Source: Hylemonella gracilis (GTDB lineage Bacteria; Pseudomonadota; Gammaproteobacteria; Burkholderiales; Burkholderiaceae_C). From it: a stretch of DNA of 64,000 nt. Positions 1-11,184 of the stretch are shown here, in pieces; the first letter of the stretch is position 1; every line of letters begins with the position of its first letter. The stretch is taken from assembly GCF_004328645.1 (NCBI RefSeq), contig NZ_CP031395.1:1-64000 (forward strand), read 5' to 3'. Under the pieces are notes generated by a model. It was not told the DNA's origin. It did no database searches and saw only the letters and a program-made list of their open reading frames with translations. The position numbers were made by a program, and so were the translations under genes.

Positions 1-204
1 GGCGCAGCGCGGGCACAGGCAGGCCATGCCACGGCGGTCAGGCGCAATGCGGGCCAGGGCCGCGGCACTGACGGGCGCCGTCCTGCACCAGCAGTCCACC
101 TCGTAGGTTCCCACCCGGGCGGGCGCGCACTGGTTCGCCCCACCGCACAGGGGGCAGATGGCATTCGGCAGGGGCGTCATCGCAGGAATCATGGAGGCGC
201 CCAT
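1..204 (-). CDS. Cysteine-rich CWC family protein (3' end cut by window edge)
   Basis: The reverse strand reads without a stop from an ATG at 204 to the window edge, with in-frame alternative ATGs at 192 and 180. The product shows CPLCGG, then an N-Q-C motif, then D-C-W-C-R, and near the edge two further C-x-x-C-like cysteines. This spacing is that of the small cysteine-rich CWC proteins, presumed metal (zinc) binding with no established function. Only 68 codons are visible and the stop lies outside. The gene is divergent from the chemoreceptor at 321. The family assignment rests on the cysteine pattern, and the start is uncertain among the three ATGs. Confidence 0.7.
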   Translation of the reverse strand, partial: MGASMIPAMTPLPNAICPLCGGANQCAPARVGTYEVDCWCRTAPVSAAALARIAPDRRGMACLCPRCA

Positions 205-320
205 CCTAACCGCCCACGCCCGACCACGGCCTGAGCCCATGCGCCGTCCATGCACCATGGCGATGCGGCGCGAATTTGCTGTATCGTGTCATAAATCTGT
301 CATAAATCTTCGGAACAGGC

Positions 321-1897
321 ATGAAACTTCGCACCCGGATCATCCTTCTGTGCTGCGCGGCACTGATGGGCCTGCTGGCGCTATCGGCCGTGGCACTGAC
401 CACGCTCTACCAGTCGATGATGCGGGAGCGCACCAATCAACTCTCAACCCTGGTCGTGCTCGCCCATGCGGCCGCGCAAAAAGCCTATGAGCTGGAAAAA
501 TCCGGTCAGCTCTCGCACGAAGACGCGCTGAAAGAGGCCAAACGCGCCATCGGGGCCTTCCACAAGAACGATCAATACTTCTTCGTTCGCGGCTACACCG
601 ACGACGTGAACTACGTACATCCGAACCCCAAGCGCGTTGGCATCGTCGACGCCAACGTGGGCCGGGCTGCTGGCGAGCGCTACCGGGCGGCGTTGCAGGG
701 CAAGGTCATCGGCACCGTGGTGGCCAAGGGCACGCGCCCCGGGGTGAAGGAAGAAGTCGAAAAGCTCTACGCCATCATCAAGTTCGAGCCCTGGGACTGG
801 ATCATCGGCTACGGCGACTACATCGACGACATCCAGCAGGCCTTCTGGCGCAACACGATCATCCTGCTCTCGATCGGCACCGTGCTGATGCTGGTGATCG
901 TGGCGCTGGCCTGGGACATGCTGCGCACGCTGGTACGCCAGCTCGGTGGCGAGCCGCAGTACGCGGCCGAGGTCGTCAAGCAGATCGCCGATGGCAACCT
1001 CGTGGTGGAGGTGCGCACACGGCCCGGTGATCAGACCAGCATCCTGGGCGCCATCCAGCTCATGCGAGACAACCTCGCGCGTCTGGTCCGCCAGGTGCGC
1101 GAAAGCACCGATTCCATCACCACCGCCTCGGCGGAAATCGCCGCGGGCAACGGCGATCTTTCGGCCCGCACCGAATCACAGGCCAGCGCGCTGGAAGAAA
1201 CGGCGGCTTCGATGGAGGAACTGACCTCCACCGTGCAACAGAACGCCGACAACGCGCGGCGCGCCAACGAACTGGCCGTGTCGGCATCGGGCGTGGCGGC
1301 ACGCGGCGGGCGGTGGTCGAACAGGTGGTGAGCACCATGGAGTCGATCAACGTCTCCTCGCGCAAGATCGTCGACATCATCAGCGTGATCGATGGCATCG
1401 CTTTCCAGACCAACATCCTGGCGCTGAACGCGGCGGTGGAAGCCGCGCGCGCGGGCGAGCAGGGTCGTGGTTTCGCCGTGGTGGCCAGCGAGGTGCGCAG
1501 CCTGGCAGGTCGCTCGGCCGAGGCCGCCAAGGAAATCAAACGCCTGATCGATGACTCCGTGAGCAAGGTCGGCGCGGGCACCGCCCTGGTGGAACAGGCC
1601 GGAGACACCATGCGCGAGATCGTCGAGGGCGTGCAACGCGTCACCCAGGTGGTGGCCGAGATCAGCGGAGCCAGCACCGAACAGAGCGCTGGCATCGCGC
1701 AGGTGAACCAGGCAATCTCGCAGATGGACCAGGGCACGCAACAGAACGCGGCGCTGGTGGAGGAGGCGCTGGCAGCCGCGCAATCGCTGCGCCAGCAGGC
1801 GCAGGCGCTGTCGCGCACGGTGGACCAGTTCCACGTCAGCGACTCGGCCGCGCTGCCGACCATTGCCATCGCCGGCGCGCTGCCTGCACCGCGCTGA
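321..1897 (+). CDS. Methyl-accepting chemotaxis protein with single Cache domain (one-base frameshift near 1308)
   Basis: This is a transmembrane chemoreceptor that senses a periplasmic ligand and signals to CheA/CheW. Residues about 8-29 form the first membrane helix. A single-Cache (sCache_2) sensor domain follows to about residue 170, a second helix lies near 179-200, and a HAMP segment leads into the coiled-coil signalling domain. The hairpin tip, with its [20 protein letters not shown] core, lies around 1387-1445. The frame from 321 runs into wrong codons after the GGG at 1308-1310, and the signalling domain continues one frame over to a stop at 1897. Restoring one G gives a normal receptor. 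No C-terminal CheR-tethering pentapeptide is visible. The ligand is unknown. Confidence 0.85.
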
Positions 1898-1960
1898 CCT
1901 CGTCGGCATTCGCTGCGGCGGCTGATGCCGGTGTGGGCCCGCCGCTGAAGCCGTTCAGCC

Positions 1961-2398
1961 TCAGCGCGGCGGCGGGATCGCGTAGCTGCCCACGGCATGG
2001 GCCACGGGCTCGTCCAGACCCTCGGAATACACGGTGGCCTCGCCCACGGCAAGCGTGCGCCCGACCTTGAGCAAGCGGCACACGCCGATCAGCGCGCGGT
2101 CGCCCGCGGGCTTGCGCAGGAAGTTGAAACTCAGCTGGGTCGTGACGATCATCGGCAACAGGCCCACTTCGGCCATGATGGCCACGTAGAGGGACACATC
2201 GGCCAGAGCCATCATGGTCGGCCCGGAAACGGTCCCCCCCGGGCGCAACTCCGCCACACCCACCTCGTGCCGCAGGGTGGCGCCTCTCTCGCTCAGGGAC
2301 ACGATGCGGCACGGCGCTTGGGGGAATTCCCTAGCCAGGAAGGCGGCCAGCTCGTCCTGGGTGGGTCGCACGGGCAAGGCCCCCTGCAGGGTGACCAT
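1961..2398 (-). CDS. PaaI family thioesterase (hotdog fold)
   Basis: A 145-residue protein of typical length for single-domain hotdog acyl-CoA thioesterases. The central segment with GGTVSGPTMMALADVSLYVA is the long hotdog helix region, and a TTQLSFNFLRKP strand follows, both characteristic of PaaI/YbdB-type enzymes that hydrolyse acyl- or aryl-CoA esters in the cytoplasm. It starts with ATG at 2398, seven bases after the stop of the upstream SRPBCC gene, so the two are probably cotranscribed at the end of the leftward M16-rsmD group. The substrate cannot be inferred. Confidence 0.85.
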   Translation of the reverse strand: MVTLQGALPVRPTQDELAAFLAREFPQAPCRIVSLSERGATLRHEVGVAELRPGGTVSGPTMMALADVSLYVAIMAEVGLLPMIVTTQLSFNFLRKPAGDRALIGVCRLLKVGRTLAVGEATVYSEGLDEPVAHAVGSYAIPPPR

Positions 2399-2405
2399 GC
2401 AGGCC

Positions 2406-2851
2406 TTATTCGTGAATTTCCGGCTCGACCAGCCGCGCCAGTTGCTCCAGCGACTCCTGCCAGCCCAGGTAGCACATCTCGGTGGGAATCATCTCGGGAA
2501 TACCGTCCTGCGTAGCCGTCACTTCCGTGCCGCAAGACACGACCCGGAGCACGATGGTCGTTGTCATCAGACCGGCCGGACCGGGGGCATCGAAGCGGTC
2601 CGTGTAGCGGATCTTCTGGTTCGGCACCAATTCCAGGTACTCGCCGCCAAAGGCATGACTTTGGCCCGTACCGAAATTCCTGAAGGCCATGCGGTAGCTA
2701 CCGCCCACGCGTGCATCCATGTGTTCGACACTGCAGGTAAAGCCATAAGGCGGCAACCACTTGGCCAGGGCATCGGGTTCGAGGAAAGCGCGGTAAATGC
2801 GCTCGGGCGGCGCGCGCAGCACGCGTGCAGTTGTACGGTACCGGTTGCCAT
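2406..2851 (-). CDS. SRPBCC / AHSA1-type START-like domain protein (one-base frameshift near 2825)
   Basis: The protein opens with MATGTVQLH at 2851. It changes frame around 2825, where one missing C would restore a natural HRVLRAPPERIYRAF sequence. It then runs to the stop at 2406, giving about 148 residues. The features PPERIYRAFLEPDALAKW, GGSYRMAF and a C-terminal GWQESLEQLARLVE helix are those of AHSA1-like SRPBCC proteins, which form a helix-grip ligand pocket. The function is unknown, and no catalytic residue can be assigned. The longer uninterrupted frame extending to 3062 is rejected because its N-terminus is not family-like. Confidence 0.8.
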
Positions 2852-2968
2852 GGAAATCTCCCTTGGTCAGACCACTTGCAGGACACGCGCACCACGGTGC
2901 ACGCGGGAAGGGATGGATGATAAGTCGGCACCGCGCACCCTGGCCGGGGCCTGCCCCAGGTCGCGGAC

Positions 2969-3581
2969 TCATGCGCGCCGCAACAGGTGTGCGTGCACCG
3001 CCCCAGCTCTCAGGTGCCGATAGGGTACGAGGCCCAGCGGTGCCAATTGCTCGGCCGTCCATTCGGACGGTGCCTCAAGGTAGATGTAAGCGCCGGCCTT
3101 CACGACGCGCGCAGCGGCCCGCAAGGCGGGTTCGAACAGCGGGGCGTCAAAAGGCGGGTCCAGGAACACGAGGTCCAAGCTGGCCATCGACCAGGCAGAC
3201 AGCGCGGCAACACCATCGCCTCGCCGCACCATGACCTGCACACCCGCGGCATCGGCCTTCAGGTGTTCCTTGATTTTCTGGAGCTGCGCGACCAGGGCCG
3301 TATCCTGCTCGACCAGGGTGACTTCCTTCGCGCCGCGAAGCCGCCTCAAACCCCAGCGCACCGCTGCCCGCGAAGACGTCGACGCAGCGCCAGCCCGTGA
3401 GATCCTGGCCCAGCCAATTGAACAGGGTCTCGCGCACGCGGTCGGGCGTGGGCCGTAAGCCGGGCTTGTCGGCGACAGGCAACTTGCTGCGCTTCCAGAG
3501 CCCGCCGATGATGCGCACTTCGTGCTTGCGGGGCTGCGCTGCCGGAGAGCGCGCCGCGGCGGGTTTGCCCTGCCGCATCAC
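2969..3581 (-). CDS. rsmD: 16S rRNA (guanine(966)-N(2))-methyltransferase RsmD (frameshift near 3335)
   Basis: RsmD methylates G966 of 16S rRNA using SAM. The N-terminal part reads VRIIGGLWKRSKLPV, then RPTPDRVRETLFNWL and the SAM-binding DVFAGSGALGFEA motif. After about 3335 the frame changes and continues GAKEVTLVEQD through the catalytic FLDPPFD (a DPPF motif) to the stop at 2969. One added C at the junction joins the halves into a full-length enzyme. The start at 3581 overlaps the M16 partner stop (3578) by 4 bases (ATGA), indicating translational coupling. A broken housekeeping methyltransferase suggests sequence error. Confidence 0.9.
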
Positions 3582-4953
3582 TTGCCGCCCAGCACCACGG
3601 TCACCATGCGGTCCGCCCGCAGCTTGCGCGCGAAAGCATTCCTGATGTCCGCCACCGTGACCTTGTTCACCTGCTCGGTCCAGCTGTCCAGATAGTCCAG
3701 CGGCAGGTCATGGGCCGCGATGTTGGCCAGGTTGTCGATCAGCTTGCGGTTGCTGTCGATGCGCAAGGCAAACCCACCGATCAGATTTGCCTTGGCCGCC
3801 TTGAGTTCGACCTCGGTGGGACCTTGGGCCAGGAATCGGGCCAACACCTCGCGCGCCACCTTCAGCGCCGCATCCGCCTGGTCGGGCCGGGTCTGGAGGC
3901 CGATGGTGAAACTGCCCGCGTGGGCGCCAGGATTGAAGTAGCTGTACACGCTGTAGCTCAGACCACGTTTCTCACGCACCTCCTCGGTCAGGCGCGAGAC
4001 GAAGCCCCCACCGCCCAGGATGTAGTTGCCCACGGTCAGCGCGAAGTAATCCGGATCGTCCCGCTTGAAGCCGGGCTGCCCGATAAACACCTGGGCCTGC
4101 GCGGCGTCGAAGGGAATGCGGATGTCGGCGGCCTTGTCCAGAGACGCCACCTCGGGCACGGGTGGCAGGGACGGACAGTCCTTGGCGTCGCGACTCCTGG
4201 GCAGGCGCGCCAGCAACTGAGCCGTCAGTTCCTGCGCCTGCGCGCGTTGACTGCCCCGACGATGCTGACCTTGGCACGGCAGGCCAGGAAGGTGCGCGCA
4301 TGCCAGGCCTGCATGTCGGCCACGGCAATGCGGGCGAGCGTCTCGTCCGTCATCGCCTGTCCGTAGGGGTGGGCACCGAACACCGCGCGCTGGTAGGCGC
4401 GCGAAGCCACGGTGGCCGGACGCGTGAGGGATTCCCTCAGCGCCGCCTGCATGCGTTCGCGCTCGCGCGTCCAGACCGCCTCGGGCCAGGCCGGTTCGGC
4501 CAGCACGCGAGCTGCGAGGGCTGCGGCGCGCTGCAGCAGGTCCGGATCGGTCAGGCTGCGCAGGGAGAAGCTCACCCGATCGGTGGTGTCATCGCCACCG
4601 AACATCGCACCCAGGTCGGCCCAAGCCTCGCCCAGGGCGTTTTCGTCGAGCGCAGGCTCGCGACCGCCCTTGCCCGACGATTCCCGCACCCCCTTGCCCA
4701 TCATCAGGGTGCCGGCCTCCGCCAGGCCCGCGCGGTCCACCGGATCACGCCGACCGCCGCCATCGAATTCCAGCCGCACGTCGACCATGGGCACGGCCGG
4801 GCTTTCGACCAGCCAGACCTCGGCGCCCTGCCCCGGACCTTCCGGCTGGGTCCAGTGCTGGATCGGAATGGCGGCTTGGGCCGAGACCGCGGCCAGCCCA
4901 CCGACCAGCGCCGCGAGAAGCAGCGCCGCGAATTTGTTCTGCATCATGTTCAT
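3578..4953 (-). CDS. M16 family peptidase-like protein, non-catalytic partner (frameshift near 4249)
   Basis: A periplasmic M16-fold protein. The start MNMMQNKFAALLLAALVGG at 4953 gives a signal peptide ending near AQA. The position where active M16 enzymes carry HxxEH reads LAEAGTLMMGKGV, so zinc ligands are absent and the protein is probably the non-catalytic half of a heterodimer. The C-terminal half has the conserved GGGGFVSRLTEEVREKRGLSYSVYS glycine-rich loop. The frame breaks near 4249, where one missing C would join the halves. It follows the catalytic M16 gene by 7 bases and overlaps rsmD by 4 bases, an arrangement common in Comamonadaceae. The substrate is unknown. Confidence 0.85.
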
Positions 4954-4960
4954 GTTCCGT

Positions 4961-6450
4961 TCACGCCTGGGTTTGCGCCGGGTTGCATCGCTCGGTGGCA
5001 CGCTCAGAAATCCCTGCCACCGCCCAGGCCTCCTCGGGGGCGCGCGCGCCGCTGCGGGTCCGCGGCAGCGGATGCAAGACGCCCACGGTCAATGTGTCCT
5101 CGCCGAAATAGCGCGTGGCGACGTTCTGCACCTGCTGGGAAGTGATGGTGCGCAGTTGGGCCAGCAGCCGGTCATCCGCGTCCAGCGGCAACCCCAGCAT
5201 GGCGTTGGCGCCCAGCTTGCGCGCGCGTAGAACAGGGAGTCACGCTGGTAGACCTCGCTGGCCATCCACTGCGTCTTGACGCGCTGCAGCTCGGCCTCGC
5301 TGACACCCTCGCGCGATGCGCGCGATCTGCTCGCGCAAGGCCGTCTCCAGTTCGGTCGGGGTCCTTCCGGCCGCGGGCGAACCATCCAGCACAAAGAGTT
5401 GCGGGCCGCGGCCCATCAGGCCATTGCTCGCACCGGCGGTGTCAGCCACGCGCTTGGCATTGCTGCCCTGGCCCTGCACCAGAGCGCGCTGCAGGCGCGC
5501 ACCGTCGTAGCCATCCAGCACGGCGGCGAGCACCGTCAGGGCCATCGCGTCCCAGTCCTCCGCCGTGGGCGCGACCACGTTGCGCAAGCCCGGCACCTTC
5601 CAGGCCAAGGCCACGTAGGCCTGTTCCGCGGGTGCCTTGACTTCCACGCGCTTCACCCCCGCCTGCGATGGCTCGACGCGCGGCTTGCGCTCGGGCAGGG
5701 CACGCGTGGGCAAGCCGCCGTAATACTGCTCGGCCCAGCGTCGCACTTGCGGCACCTTCACGTCACCGGCCACCACCACCACGGCGTTGGCAGGCAGGTA
5801 CCAGTCACGGTGGAAGGCGCGCACGTCGTCCGGGCGCAGATTGTCCAGATCATTCATCCAGCCCACGATGGGACGCCGGTAAGGCGAGGCCACGAAGGCC
5901 GTGGCTTCCAACGTCTCGTAGAGCAGCGCACGCGGCTCGTCCTCGGTGCGCATGCGCCGCTCTTCCTTGACCACCTCGATTTCCTTGGCGAATTCGCTGT
6001 CGGGCCAACGGTTGTGGGCGAAGCGGTCGGCTTCGAGTTTCATCACATCTTCCAGGCGTCCCGCGGGATCTGCTGGAAGTAGCCTGTGTAATCGCTGGCG
6101 GTGAACGCGTTCTCGCGCCCGCCCAGGGCGGCGACGCGGCGCGAGAACTCGCCCGCGGCCGTGCCACCCGCCGCCGATTGCGTGCCCTTGAACATCATGT
6201 GCTCCAGCACATGGGCCACGCCACTCTTGCCATCCACCTCGTCCATGCTGCCCGCGCGCACCCAGAGCATGTGGACGGCGGTCGGCGCGCGCCGGTCCAC
6301 CTGCACGATCAGAGTCATCCCGTTGGCCAGGGTGAATTGCTGGGGTTTGGCATTGATGGCCGTTTGGGCCGGATGTTGCGCCTGGGCTCCCGTCCAGGAC
6401 ACCAGCAAGGCGAAAAAACAGATGAATAGGCGTTTCATAGAATGCGACAT
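4961..6450 (-). CDS. M16 family zinc metallopeptidase, catalytic subunit (three frameshifts as sequenced)
   Basis: A secreted insulinase/pitrilysin-type peptidase. The start MSHSMKRLFICFFALLVSW at 6450 encodes a signal peptide cut near AQA. The zinc motif HVLEHMMFKGT and the downstream ENAFTASDYT glutamate region are intact, as expected for catalysis. The coding frame changes near 6050, 5311 and 5222; each is repairable by one-base changes in GC-rich runs. The repaired product is about 497 residues, normal for this family. It is the first gene of the leftward group, and its start lies only 16 bases from the divergent ftsY start, so the two must share or overlap promoter DNA. Confidence 0.85.
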
Positions 6451-6466
6451 TGTAGGAATGCCCTTC

Positions 6467-7464
6467 ATGTTCAGTATCTTCAGAAGCAAATCGTCGACCG
6501 GAGTTCATTCCCAGCCCACGCCCCCCGCCTCGCAGAGTCAGCCCCGCGAGGGCTGGCTCGGAAATTGCGTGCGGGCCTGCGCAAGACGGGCAGTGGCATC
6601 GCCACGGTGTTCACTGGAACGCGCATCGACGACGCGCTCTATGAACAACTGGAGGAGGCGCTGCTAATGGCCGATGCAGGCGTCAAGGCTACACAGTATT
6701 TACTCGACGATTTAAAACGCCGTGTAAAGGAAAGCAAAGCCACCGAGCCCGCCTCGGTCAAGGCCTTGCTGGTCGACGCGCTGGCCGAATTGCTCGCGCC
6801 ACTGGAGCAAACCCTGAGCGTGGGCACGCACAAGCCGACCGTGATCATGGTCGCGGGTGTGAACGGCGCCGGCAAGACCACCAGCATCGGCAAGCTCACC
6901 CACCACCTCGCCGAAGCAGGTGCCAGCGTGCTGCTGGCGGCGGCTGACACCTTCCGCGCCGCGGCACGCGAGCAACTCATGGTCTGGGCCGACCGCAACC
7001 GCCAGGGCACGGGCAGCGTGGACATCGTGCACCAGGCCGGCGGAGATCCGGCCTCGGTCTGCTTCGACGCCGTCAGCGCGGGCAAGGCGCGTGGCAAGGA
7101 CGTGGTGCTGGTGGACACGGCGGGCCGCCTTCCCACGCAGCTGCACCTGATGGAAGAGCTCAGGAAGATCAAGCGCGTGGTGCAGAAAGCCGATGAAACG
7201 GCCCCCCATGAAGTCCTGCTCGTCATCGATGGCAACACCGGTCAGAACGCGCTGGCGCAGGTGCAGTCCTTCGACGAAACGCTGGGCCTGACCGGCCTCA
7301 TCGTCACCAAGCTCGATGGCACGGCCAAGGGCGGCGTGCTGGCGGCGATTGCGCTGCTGTCGCGCGAGCGGCCTCTCCCCGTCTATTTCATCGGCGTGGG
7401 CGAGCAGATCGACGAGCTTGAGACCTTCAGCGCGCGGGAATTCGCACAGGCGCTGCTGGACTGA
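6467..7464 (+). CDS. ftsY: Signal recognition particle receptor FtsY (frameshift near 6561)
   Basis: FtsY is the SRP-receptor GTPase that docks ribosome-SRP complexes at the inner membrane. The NG domain is complete: GVNGAGKTT (G1), ADTFRAAA, DTAGRLPTQ (G3), TKLDGTAKGG (G4), and the C-terminal GVGEQIDELETF. The natural N-terminus is MFSIFRSKSS at 6467, in a different frame from the body. The frames join by one extra G after TGGCTCGG near 6561, giving GWLGKLRAGLRKTG. The in-phase ATG at 6442 gives an unnatural N-terminus. The frameshift in this essential gene is good evidence that the window contains sequencing errors. Confidence 0.92.
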
Positions 7465-7531
7465 TGGGGCTCACTTGCCAGCGGCAGGCTGCCCTGCTGA
7501 ATGGACGCCGAGCGCCCCGGAAAGCGCGCCA

Positions 7532-8451
7532 TCAACTGCTGGGGCGCAGATGTTTGCGCGCCAAGGCCAGAAAAGCCATCGCCGCAGGACTCAACGGTTG
7601 CTTGGCCAGCCGGATCGCCACGACAGGAAACTCCAGCACCGGCCTGGCGATGGGGACGGCACGCAGGTCTGGCGGCATCAGCCGTGCCACATAACGCGGC
7701 AAGAGAGCCAGACCCATCCCGGCCTGCATCATTCCGAATGCGGTGCTCAACATGGCGACGTGCTGCACCACCTGCGGGTACACATTGGCCACGGCACTCA
7801 ACTCACGGCTGATGGCGCGCCAGACCACGGCATCCGGGTTCACATGCACCATGGGCAACCCATCCAGATCACGGCCTTGCACGCTGGCGCGACCCGCCAA
7901 GGCGTGGTCCTGTCGCATGAACAGGGCCATGCGTTCGGTGAAGAGCCGCTCCGTGGCGAGGTCGGAATGCATGTTCCCGATGTCTGACCCCAGCGCCAGA
8001 TCGACCTCCCGCGACAGGACCATGGACACCATTTGTGCCGCTGTGCTGTCGTGCACCGTGGCCACCAGCTGCGGGTAAGCCGCAGAAAAACGCGCCAGCA
8101 GCGCGGGCAGCAACGCCCCGGCGGTCAGGTGCCCCACCGCAACCATCACGCGGCCTTCTTTCAATTGCGCCTGCGAGCGGCAGGAACGCACCGTTTCGTC
8201 CATCATCCGCAACGCGCGCTGCGCGGTATCCGCCAGCAACTGGCCCGCATCGGTGAGTCGGATACGCCGGCCCCGCACCACCAGAGGCTGCCCCACTCGC
8301 GTTCCATGCGCTTGACCAGATGACTCACGGCCGGTTGAGTCAAGCCCAAGGCATCGGCGGCGAGCGTGAAACTGCCCGTCTGGGCAATGGCCACCAGGGC
8401 TCGAAATTGTTGCAGTGACACTTCGTCGTTGGGAATCGGCAGGCTCTTCAT
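7532..8451 (-). CDS. LysR family transcriptional regulator (frameshift near 8292)
   Basis: The N-terminal winged helix-turn-helix begins MKSLPIPNDEVSLQQFRALVAIAQTGSF at 8451, with LGLTQPAVSHLVKRMERE as the recognition helix. The frame then changes in the CCCC run at 8291-8294, and the effector domain continues to 7532. One missing G restores EWGQPLVVRGRRIRLTDAGQ. It is divergent from the Bug receptor and gamma-glutamyltransferase genes and probably controls them. A palindrome ATGACG-TGA-CGTCAT at 8450-8464 overlaps its start codon and could be a site for autoregulation (inference). The inducer is unknown. Confidence 0.85.
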
Positions 8452-8576
8452 GACGTGACGTCATAGTGGAAATAAATCTGATTATCTGTTTTGATGTGCC
8501 AACGAAGCCTAGAGTGCCCCAAGTCTGAGGCGTTCACCCCAGCGTTTTAGTTTGCTCACTTGCAAGGAAGAGAACC

Positions 8577-9547
8577 ATGATCCGTCGCATCTCCTTCTGC
8601 GCGGCTTGGCGCCGCGCTGGCGTTGGGCGCCGTTTGCGCCCCTGACCCTGGCCCAGTCCGCCAAGCCCATCCGCCTGGTGGTCCCTTCCCTGCGGGCGGT
8701 GCCACCGACCTGTTCGCGCGCACGCTGTCGCAAAAAATGGGGGAGAAACTGGGCACCACCATCGTGATCGACAACAAGCCGGGCGCCGGTGGCAGCCTGG
8801 GTTTCGGACTTGGTCGCCCGCGCACCGGCCGATGGCTTGACACTGCTGCTGGCGACGACCAGCACGCACTCTATTGGACCGGCCCTGGGCGGCAAGCTGC
8901 CCTACGACACGGTGCGTGACTTCACGCCGATCGCGCATGTGGGCAATGCGCCCAGCATCATGTTGGTGCCCAATGATTCCCCGGCCAAGACCGTCAAGGA
9001 ATGGATCGAGTACGCCAGGAAAAATCCCAACCAGCTGAACTATGCCTCCAGCGGCAACGGCACCATCGTCCAGTTGACGGCCGAACTGTTCAAGGCGCAG
9101 GCGGGACTGCAGGTGACCCATGTCCCCTACAAGGGCACGGCGCTGGCCATACCCCGACTTGATCAGCGGTCAAGTTCAGGTGATGTTTGATTCGTTGCCG
9201 ACAGGCATGCCCCATGTTCGCGATGGACGCCTGCGCGCACTTGGCGTCACCACGCTCAAGCGCAGCCCCCTCGCGCCCGACCTGCCCCCGTGGCCGACAC
9301 GCTCCCGGGCTTCGAGTCGAACACCTGGTTCGGCCTGTACGGCCCCAGGGACTTGCCGGCCGAGGTCGTCACCCGCGTGAACACCGCCGCGAATCAGGCG
9401 CTGAATGATGCCGAGGTGCGCGCCAAGCTCACCACGCTGGGCATCGAACCGGTCAACAGCACCCCGCAGCAATTCAGCAAGATGGTGGCGGCCGACCTCG
9501 CCAAGTGGAAGCAGATCATCGTCGAGCGCAAGATCGTCAACGAATAG
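8577..9547 (+). pseudogene. Tripartite tricarboxylate transporter (Bug) family substrate-binding protein, multiply frameshifted
   Basis: Fragments in all three forward frames assemble into a Bug receptor. They comprise a start at 8577 after AAGGAAGAG, a signal peptide, PIRLVVPFPAGGATDLFAR, then IVIDNKPGAGGSLG, LPYDTVRDFTPIAHV, SSGNGTIVQLTAELF, QVQVMFDSLPTG and a normal C-terminus ending at 9547. At least five or six frame changes are needed, near 8605, 8640, 8685, 8800, 9150 and 9292, and they are of both signs. This is more damage than any other gene in the window. It may be a true decaying gene or a poorly sequenced stretch. No TctA or TctB membrane gene is nearby, as is usual for Bug receptors. 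Confidence 0.8.
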
Positions 9548-9571
9548 TCCCCTTCCTGCAAACGGAAAGTC

Positions 9572-11184
9572 ATGCAGTTCAACTACCACAACCCCTACCT
9601 CTCCACCCGCATTCCGGTTTTCGCGCGTAACGTCGTCTCCACCTCGCATCCGTTGGCGGCGCAAGCGGGTCTGCGCGTCCTGCAGCAAGGTGGCAACGCG
9701 GTGGATGCAGCGATTGCCACCGCCGCGGTGATGACGTTGGTGGAACCGTGAGCAATGGTCTGGGCAGTGATGCGTTCTGCATTTTGTGGGATGGACAGCA
9801 GTTGCACGGTCTCAATGCCTCAGGCCAAGCACCACAGGCCTGGACCGTCGAGTACTTCAAGGCCAAGTGCGGGACAAGCGCCGCCACGCCGCCCATGCGC
9901 GGCATCGACTCCGTGACCGTCCCCGGCGCAGTGCGCGGTTGGGTGGCTCTGAGTGAGCGCTTCGGCAAGCTGCCCTTTGGCGACCTGATGGCGCCCGCCA
10001 TCGAAGTGGCCGAACGAGGTTATCTGGTCCCCCCGGTCGTGCAACAGAAGTGGGCCGCTGCCACGCCTCTGCTGAGGGACATCGCGGGCTTTGCCGACAC
10101 TTTCCTGCCTTGGGGCCGCGCTCCGGAAATTGGCGAATTGTTCCGCTTCCCGACGGCGGCGCGCGCGCTCAAGGCCATCGCCGCGACACGCGGAGATGCC
10201 CTCTACGAAGGGGAGATCGCCGAAGCCCTGGTTGCGTATGCCCGGGCACAGGGCGGCGCCATGACGCTGCGTGACCTGTCCTCCTATCGGCCTGAGTGGG
10301 TAGAGCCTATCGCCCGCGATTACCGGGGCTACACCCTGCACGAAATTCCGCCCAACGGCCAGGGTATCGCCGCATTGATCGCGCTGGGCATCCTGGAACA
10401 GTTTGACGTGGCGAGTCTGCCAGTGGACTCGGCGGCGTCTCAGCATCTGCAGATCGAGGCCATGAAGCTCGCTTTTGCCGATGTCTATCACTACGTGTCT
10501 GACCCCTCGACCATGACGGTCACGCCAGCGCAGATGCTGGACGACGCCTACCTGGCATCGCGCGCCCGCATGATTGACCCGCGCCGCGCGCAGAACTTCG
10601 CGGCGGGCAACCCGGTCAAAGGCGGCACCATCTACCTCACGGCAGCCGACGAGAACGGGATGATGGTCAGCTTCATCCAAAGCAACTACATGGGCTTTGG
10701 TTCAGGCTGCGTGGAACCCACCTACGGCATCAGCCTGCAGAATCGGGGACACGGCTTCAGCCTCCAAGCCGACAGCCCCAATGTCGTGGCCCCTGGCAAG
10801 CGTCCGTTCCACACCATCATCCCGGCGTTCCTGACCAAGGACGGTCAACCGGTGATGAGCTACGGCGTCATGGGCGGCAATATGCAACCTCAGGGGCACA
10901 TGCAGACCCTGGTCCGCATGCTGGACTATCACCAGGGACTCCAAGCCGCCTGCGATGCCCCGCGCTGGCGTTTCAACAAAGGACTGAACATCAATGTGGA
11001 GGCGGCGATGCAGGCCAGCACCCTGCAAGGTCTGCAGGACCTGGGCCATGAAATCGACGTGATCCATGACTCCTACCAGGACTTTGGCGCCGGGCAGTTC
11101 ATTTGGCGTCTTGGTGATCCGGCCGTCGAGGGCTATGTGGCGGCCAGCGACCCGCGCCGCGACGGCTTGGCCGCTGGCTATTGA
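9572..11184 (+). CDS. Gamma-glutamyltransferase family protein (frameshift near 9750)
   Basis: An N-terminal nucleophile hydrolase that cleaves or transfers gamma-glutamyl groups. The start MQFNYHNPYLSTRIPVFARNVV at 9572 leads into LAAQAGLRVLQQGGNAVDAAIA. A missing C near 9750 shifts the frame from VEP to SNGLGSDAF. The putative nucleophile threonine is in NPVKGGTIYLTAADENG, coded near 10625, followed by MVSFIQSNYMGFGSG. There is no obvious signal peptide, so it resembles cytoplasmic YwrD-like members more than secreted Ggt. It lies directly behind the Bug receptor and divergent from LysR, suggesting uptake and hydrolysis of an unknown gamma-glutamyl compound. Confidence 0.85.

Noticed and set aside
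2852..3062. N-terminal extension of the SRPBCC protein
   Set aside because: The extension is Pro/Arg/Ala-rich without resemblance to the family, while MATGTVQLH at 2851 plus one repaired base gives a natural N-terminus.
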